Positions 58,609 to 64,000 of a DNA stretch of 64,000 nucleotides are shown here, piece by piece; position 1 is the stretch's first letter, and each line of letters opens with the position of its first letter. The stretch is from Tricholoma matsutake (lineage: Eukaryota > Basidiomycota > Agaricomycetes > Agaricales > Tricholomataceae): positions 10,974,001 to 11,038,000 of the forward strand of contig AP026540.1 of NCBI GenBank assembly GCA_026075535.2. Direction: 5' to 3'. A model generated the notes under the pieces. The model was not told the DNA's origin, did not search any database, and was given only the letters and a program-made list of their open reading frames with translations. Made by a program: the position numbers and the translations under genes.

Positions 58609-58931
58609 CAATTATTTTATAATTGATCATTTGCTTTGGTAAGACCTTGACAGATGGGCAGTTGCCTACCTGGTCAATTAGCAGCTCTGATGGATGAGCT
58701 CTGTTGGGCAACTAGCAGCAAGTGATGTATGAGGTTGGCTACTACAGGTGGGAAGCCATACAGACATCGCAGTATTTGCCAAAAGTGAGGAAGGTACAAA
58801 GATTAAGGCCGCCGGAAAGGTTGAGGTAGGAGGGAATGAGTGCAGTGGATCAGAGGGAAGTTTTGCTGGTTTGCTTGGAGGCTTTCAAGGAAGTGGTGTG
58901 GATGGAATCGAGTTTTTATCCTAGGATCTAG

Positions 58932-60256
58932 TTTGCTGTATACCAGTGCGATAACACAGGAAGTCAGCTTGTATGGACAGTTTTCATGCTGATATCATGT
59001 ACATAGATCCTTTCCTCGCGTCGAGTCATGGATTATAATTATAGCATTAGGCACATCGACATTATAGAATGCACATTGATCTTCTTCTGCAGGTTGCATT
59101 GAAAATTGGTGATCAGCTGTGAAGATATCCTTGAGAGAAGACTCAGCAATGAGATCTGTGGAAAGTGTGGTCAATATCAATTATCAATGTGAGCACAAAG
59201 AGTTACTTCTTTGTCACCATCCATTCTCAAACAAATGTCCTTCCAAAACCACACCATGCTCTCCTCTCATGAAATCTCATGCACATAAATAATTCCATCA
59301 CCAAATTTATCATCAACCTGCAGGTAATATTATTGGTGCTGGCTGGAAAGGTAGTCAGATGCTTGTAAAGGGCTCAAGGAATTGGAAAGAAGATCTGGAT
59401 ATGCTCCCATCATTGATATGTTTGCCTTTGCGCATGTCGGTTGTCAAGCATGCCATATTTAGGGCACTGGCAAGAAGCATCATATACAAGGTGGAGGAAG
59501 CTGTGGCAGTCTGAGAAGTGGAATACAATGAAGACACACACCTGTGGGTCAGTCCCGTAGCCATTCTGTTTATTGTGCCCATGGGTTTGAGAGTGCCAGC
59601 TGGAGGTGTTCTATGAGGGGTATATAAAGCTGGGCATGTTATATTAACGGTGATTGGAAATGAAAAATGCACAGTAGATGCACCTGGGGGCAGTCTAGTC
59701 AAGAGTCCGTCTGCTTCGGACTTTTCAGAGGTGCAAGTCTTCGGGCATGCTGATTCAGGATAGACACAACTAGATTCGGATATACATTTATGATGTGAGT
59801 AATCTAGGAAGAGAAATTATAATTGAGCTGAAGACATGAAGGAGTAGAGGTCTGGAACTTATCAACATTAGACGTGGAGGGTCCTCGGGGAACATTGTTG
59901 TCCTTGATGGCAAGAAAGAGGCTGTGCAGCTTGTAGCACATTACACATGGATGAGAGTAGACCATAGTCTGAGTAAGTAGCAGTTGGATTGGAATAGACT
60001 GTTTCTAAAAAATGGAAAGTGGAGGTAGATGAATGAGGCATGAGCGTAGTGTACCGATGTTTTGCATAGTAGAATTTTGACATGTGCAGGTCATGTGATG
60101 GTGCTTCAGTCCTTTCTCAACTTCCCTGGCAGCTTTGCCATTCCAAGGGATTTTCAAGCACAGTTTGGTGCATAAAATGTTTTGCACTGAATTCCCTTAA
60201 AATGACCAATTTTCCATGAATGATTTCTACCTTGGTGCTAATTTGGGTTTTGAAGG
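58932..60256. other. Unassigned stretch, possible decayed secreted-protein gene on minus strand
   Basis: Minus-strand frames at 59,355-59,702 (115 codons) and 59,868-60,083 are Ser/Thr-rich and could be exons of one gene. I recognise no domain, and the junction is not convincing. Confidence 0.3.
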
Positions 60257-60370
60257 GAATAGCACGGGTGCGGGTAAACCTGTGGTGTTTAGGTCATGGG
60301 GTACACAGGTACGGGTACAGTGCCTGAAATTCTGAACCTGCATCATACCATACCCCTCCACATGGTGTTG
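60257..60370 (+). repeat. Left-end fragment of the element I family
   Basis: GGGAATAGCACGGGTGCGGG and the following 100 bp match 15,526-15,640 closely. No right end or TSD was found, so it is a truncated copy. Confidence 0.65.
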
Positions 60371-60379
60371 CGGCACATA

Positions 60380-60905
60380 GGTAAGCTACATTGTATCAAA
60401 TGATATGACCTATTGAATGCATACATTGTATCGAATGATATGGGTTCGATGGACACTGTCGAACTCACTATATAAAGTCACTAAGACTCACTATACTATA
60501 TTAACCAATGACTACATTGTACACTGATTATTATACCTTACAATAGACATGCATTAGGAATGTAATACAGACATTAGTAACATTTGAAATGCAATGGGCA
60601 CAGACACAGCCACAGACATGGGGACGGCCACAGCATTGCCATCGGGCATGGACATGGGAATGGGCAATATTAACCTATGAATACTATTGACTGTATACAT
60701 TGTATTATCTGTTTCAATGGACACCATCAAACTCACTATATATTTGTACATACTCAATTAATTAACCAATGACTACATTACTACTTTACTTGCTGTACCG
60801 TCAGATAGTACAGACATTAGTAATGTTTGAAATGCAATTGCAGGGAAGGGGAAGGGGACAGGGATGGGGATGGGAGCGGGGACAGGAATGGGGAAGCGGC
60901 ACTGA
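60380..60905. repeat. Direct duplication upstream of the minus gene, period ~280 bp
   Basis: The series CATTGTAT, CAAACTCACTATATA, TTAACCAATGACTACATT and ACAGACATTAGTAA occurs at 60,410-60,600 and again at 60,690-60,840. Each copy is followed by a purine-rich GGGACGG/GGGATGGGGATG tract. Confidence 0.6.
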
Positions 60906-61030
60906 CATCAGAGCTTGACAGGACCACAAAAACAATGATATTACTACAATGATGTGCATTAAGAACAGAATACAGACAAAAGCTACATAGATGTATATAT
61001 AATGAGTAAGGTATTAATTATCCTTCCACA

Positions 61031-61720
61031 TCACTGAAAATTGGCAGGGGGATCGGCCATAGCGTCTGAGTGGGATGATGGCATAATTTCTGAGAACCTC
61101 CTTTCGAATGATTTCAACTTATTTTCAACCCTTTCCTTCAAAATGGCATATGTTTACAATGTTATATCTTGTTGTTCGAGCTTCTCCACCTCGGCCATGT
61201 ACAGACAATGACTGGCATCCTTGTACAATGTCCCAAGCTGGTCTTGAAGGGCCTTCACTTCAGCATGGCAGCTCAACAACTCCCTGTCTGTCAAGTCCTG
61301 CAACAGGATGAACTAATGTAGAAACACAAATGAGGATGACACTTACTGGATTGGCAGGTAGGGTGAGCTGGTTGCGGGCCACCAGGTAGTATGGCGGTGC
61401 GGTCATGTTGCCAGACTGCAAATTGATCATAATGTCAGTTGGGATAGACAAGACACAGGAGTGGATAGAGAAATGGGAGCGGCCAGGATATGGGAGCGGC
61501 CAGGACATGGCAGCAGCCCTTAACTTCAACCTGATTTGAAATAAACAAAGCTTACCCCTCCATTACAGACATCAAGTTCCAACTTCTGGCAATAGGCATT
61601 CATCGCCTGATGAGTGGTGGGAATCATAAAGTGGGGCACTAAATAGTGGTGCCCATCGTTGGCTCGGATAGGGATGTAGCCGTCTAGAACATTGCCTTGC
61701 ATTTGCTGCTGGTCGCTCAT
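61031..61720 (-). pseudogene. Small coiled-coil protein of a divergent pair, decayed
   Basis: The ATG at 61,720 starts exon 1 (GYIPIRANDGHHYLVPHFMI, to about 61,565). After an intron, exon 2 has APPYYLVARNQLTLPANP (about 61,340-61,420). After a second intron, exon 3 encodes DLTDRELLSCHAEVKALQDQ, a heptad-like helix, then a Glu/Lys/Arg-rich tail ending at TGA 61,031-61,033. An in-frame TAA at 61,154-61,156 breaks exon 3. I recall this type as recurring in agaricomycete genomes, but I know of no function. It points away from the plus-strand gene that starts 184 bp away. Confidence 0.5.
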
Positions 61721-62336
61721 TGTGGATGGATCAATGTAACAGAGGTTATAATGTGCATCTAATCTAGTGATCAGATATTGATGTTATTTGTTTGGCCTTG
61801 ATGAACACACGTGATGGTTGATTTTCATCATTCCAACTTTCGTTGACTTTCAAACCCCATCACACCCATCCCTGTTCCTGTCCCTGCCCCGACTCATCTC
61901 AACATGAATGTTACAGCTCAACAAGTCCTCGGCCACATCAGCCAGATCGAGCAGGCTGTTTGAAATGGCCTTCAAACACGAAACATCAAGGCCATCATGA
62001 GGGAACAAAAATGGGCACTTGTAAGTAAAATACTATCAGGACAACAGTGGGACTAATATACTGTAGAACACATTATTTTTATGGCAAAGACAGGATCTCA
62101 GGGAGGATTTGAAAGCGGCATTCAGTGCCAAGTCTTTCTTGTGGGGTTTTTTGGTAGCATGGGAAAGTTCTGATAGAACGGGAGATGAGATTTTTATGGA
62201 AGGTCAGCTGCACGCAATGAAGAAAATTGACAAGAAAGGTGGGATTGCAGGAACCTCAGGGGTTTTGGCATTGGGAGTGGGAGATGGAGTGGCCGCTGGT
62301 CCTTCAAGATCAGGAGTGGGAGTGGCAGGTGGGGGT

Positions 62337-62472
62337 GTGGGAACGGGAACGGAAGCAGGACGAGGCAGGGGAATGGGAGCGGGAACCGGGATGGGAACAG
62401 GAACAGGAACAGGAATGGGAACAGGAATGGGAACAGGAATGGGACCAGGAATGGGAATGGGAATGGGAGCTC
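62337..62472 (+). repeat. GGGAAC/GGGATG hexamer minisatellite in coding sequence
   Basis: Tandem variants of AGGAATGGGAAC encode alternating Gly, Thr and Met. Related purine hexamers appear in the upstream tracts at 60,600-60,665 and 60,840-60,895. Confidence 0.75.
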
Positions 62473-63464
62473 AAGGGGAGAGCAGGCAAAGGAAACCACA
62501 GGTGCCAGCGGAGCCATCGGGATCCAGGTCACGCCAGCCAGAAGATCAATGCCCAGATGCATGCCCATCAGCACCACCCACCCCAACCACTCCAGCAAGA
62601 CCAAGTGGGAGTGGCAGGATCAGGCGACTTCAGAGCAGCAGTGGGAGCTCTGGTGAGGATTTAGAAAATGATGGGGAATCAGAGGGGACAGAAAATGATG
62701 GGGAATCAGAGGGGACAGAAAGTGATGGAGATGAATTGTTGGAGCAAAAGGAGCAAAGGGAACAATGGCAACAACCGGCACGTGGGGCAGTAAGGCCCAC
62801 TCCCTGCATACGATGCTTCCAGCTTCAGCAACAATGTCACAAACAGGTCAATGGGAAGGGTGCATGTTTCAAATGTGGGAAGGGCAAAGTCAAGTGCAAA
62901 AAAATGAAAGATGGTCATGGAGGGGACAAGCCAGAGAAAGGAAAGGGTGCAGCCAGAAGAAAGGTGAAGAAGGCTGGATCCTCATGGAGGTTCACGAGGG
63001 AAGAAAAAGGAAAATTGAAGGGTAAGTACTACGTATAACCATACAAATAACCACTGAACATTGACCACAGCAACATATTCCTCCGACGTTGAGATGGTTG
63101 ACGTTGTGCTCGCCCTCTCCCTCACCCTCTCCTGCTCCCATTACTGCTGGGGAGCTCCATGACTTCAACAACCATATACAAGAACTGGAGCATCATCTGT
63201 ACAATCAGGGTGATTGGCTCCATCAGAACTTCCCCAGAGCAATGGCCAACATACGGAGAATATGGCCAGCTTGAGCAGGAGGATGGATGAGATGGAAGCG
63301 TACATGGGGTTCTGCCCACAACCCCTTGTGTTGTACAATGGGGCAGGTGAGCTGTTTGGGAGGATCACTGGCACAGGGCTGCTGCCGCTGATGCTGGTAG
63401 TGAGGAAGATAGACATGAGGGGGCTTGGCCTGAGGAAGACGGAGGCGAGGTTGCTCCCGCCCCC

Positions 63465-63662
63465 GTTCCTGCACTTCCACCTGCTGCCCCACCTGCCACT
63501 CCTGCACTGCCACCTGCCACTCCTGCCCCCATTCCCACACTTCCACCTGCTGCACCCCCACCTGCCACTCCCGCACCCCCACCTGCAGTTCCTGCACCCA
63601 CACCCGCACCTGCTCTGTCCCCACTCCTGTCCCCATCCCCATCCCTGTCCCCATCCCTGCCA
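63465..63662 (+). repeat. CCTGCC/CCACCTGC tandem repeat in coding sequence
   Basis: Irregular units of CACCTGCCACTCCTGC encode a Pro/Ala/Thr-rich tract. Shadow frames on the minus strand are Gly-rich artefacts. Confidence 0.75.
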
Positions 63663-64000
63663 TGCCGCAAGATTCTCAGGAATCAGTTCAACGTATGACC
63701 TCTGGATGCACCCCTTCCTCCCCTCCTTCAACCCCCCTCAATCCCCAATGCTGACCCTGTGGAACTGGTAATGGTACCCACCAGCAATGTGTTTGTACCA
63801 CCCACCCCTCCTTCACTGCTGGCATCACATTCCCCTCCTCCTCCACAATTATGCCGGTCCCCTCGCCATTTGTCACCCACCCAGCTTTTGAGAAGTACCA
63901 CCCCTCAGTCAAACCGAAAGAAGAGAGCGGGAACATCCAAGGACAGAGAGGAGGTCAAACGAGGCAGAAAAAAGTAATGGTTGGACCATTTTATTTTACA

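Larger units (their letters stand above)
57951..58718. mobile_element. Foldback element K with a tRNA-like segment in each arm
   Basis: The two ends are near-perfect inverted repeats for over 330 bp (GTTGCCCAACAGAGCTCAT...), leaving a loop of under 100 bp near 58,290-58,370. Both sides are bounded by CTAG, so the target duplication is TA or CTAG. Each arm holds a tRNA-like segment. The outer-end alignment could shift by a few bases. Confidence 0.85.
57253..58931 (+). pseudogene. Orphan basidiomycete protein gene, split by foldback element K
   Basis: From ATG 57,253 a frame reads through TGA (57,424-57,426) and TAG-TGA (57,670-57,675) to the left edge of K. It resumes after K at about 58,719 and ends at TAG 58,929-58,931. 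Motifs are PLYNNANSSFIINF, DMPLFMCGQNRHTIADMW, EDPEALLIGQAIAVFQ and NGTMPMLYKFEIT, then EGMSAVDQREVLLVCLEAFK. I believe this matches a widespread agaricomycete family of unknown function. No catalytic role can be given. Confidence 0.55.
61904..63977 (+). pseudogene. Cys-rich, low-complexity protein of the divergent pair, decayed
   Basis: Exon 1 (ATG 61,904) is a short helix-like segment with a TGA at 61,961-61,963 where CGA would give Arg. An intron (GTAAGT at 62,021) leads to exon 2 (about 62,102-63,021). Exon 2 has a helical part, a Gly/Met/Thr repeat (62,337-62,472), a duplicated acidic ENDGESEGTE segment, and a Cys cluster (CIRCFQLQQQC and CFKCGKGKVKC at 62,808-62,912) like fungal zinc-cluster types. 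After the intron at 63,022-63,070, exon 3 encodes a coiled-coil-like part, a Pro-rich stretch (63,465-63,655) and a basic tail (SNRKKRAGTSKDREEVKRGR) ending at 63,977. Phase shifts in exon 3 show decay. DNA binding is possible but not shown. Confidence 0.5.

Noticed and set aside
1..64000. CRISPR arrays, bacterial operons, ribosome binding sites or riboswitches
   Set aside because: Introns and element types are eukaryotic; no regularly spaced identical repeats with unique spacers occur.

Overview
The window looks like repeat-dense genomic DNA from a basidiomycete fungus, probably an agaricomycete. The evidence is short GT-AG introns of about 50-60 nt with CTAAC-like branch points, a Ty3/gypsy element with a chromodomain, hAT transposases with BED fingers, a GH92 alpha-mannosidase, a fragment like a fungal MAPK phosphatase, and orphan protein types that I associate with agaricomycetes. 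The species cannot be named from this sequence. Almost every protein-coding region is broken, most often by in-frame TGA codons that fit CGA->TGA decay.

Layout. From 1 to 10.8 kb there is a cut-off LTR-like repeat and then a large hAT element on the minus strand. Its transposase is at 2.8-7.4 kb, and its repeat-rich leader at 8.3-10.7 kb is split by an inverted copy of the same LTR-like repeat. From 11.26 to 15.28 kb lies a non-autonomous element (A) with a second copy of its family (B) nested inside it. From 15.52 to 23.11 kb a TAGGG-type element (I) contains an autonomous-type hAT element (G, 15.66-21.27 kb), which itself contains a solo LTR. From 23.5 to 25.8 kb there is a tandem duplication and another LTR-like repeat. 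From 27.0 to 30.3 kb is a GH92 alpha-mannosidase pseudogene. From 31 to 38 kb a decayed Ser/Pro-rich gene is split by element D, and a decayed membrane-protein gene is split by a solo LTR. From 38.5 to 40.9 kb come polypyrimidine tracts and a TPR gene remnant. From 42.4 to 48.5 kb is a complete-length gypsy chromovirus. From 48.7 to 50.5 kb short LTR-like repeats bracket a phosphatase fragment. Element C is at 52.8-54.8 kb, MITE J at 55.2-55.7 kb, and the foldback element K at 57.95-58.72 kb, where it splits another orphan pseudogene. The window ends with a divergent gene pair at 61.0-64.0 kb.

The main discovery is a family of non-coding elements, A-D. Each has terminal inverted repeats (core CTTTACACTCCCC), an 8-bp target-site duplication (TSD), and two outward-facing tRNA-like sequences, one near each end. 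The interior holds nested G/C-run hairpins, repeated GAGCA-loop-TGCTC hairpins, a short exon with conserved peptide potential, and a 70-90 nt intron next to a GGGCCCAAA palindrome. The same hairpin, exon and intron module also lies directly upstream of both hAT transposase genes, on the same strand, and inside the unrelated TAGGG element I. It therefore looks like a transposon leader that has been shared among elements with different ends. All element boundaries were read directly from the sequence by matching TIRs and TSDs. Functions are inferred from recognised family motifs.
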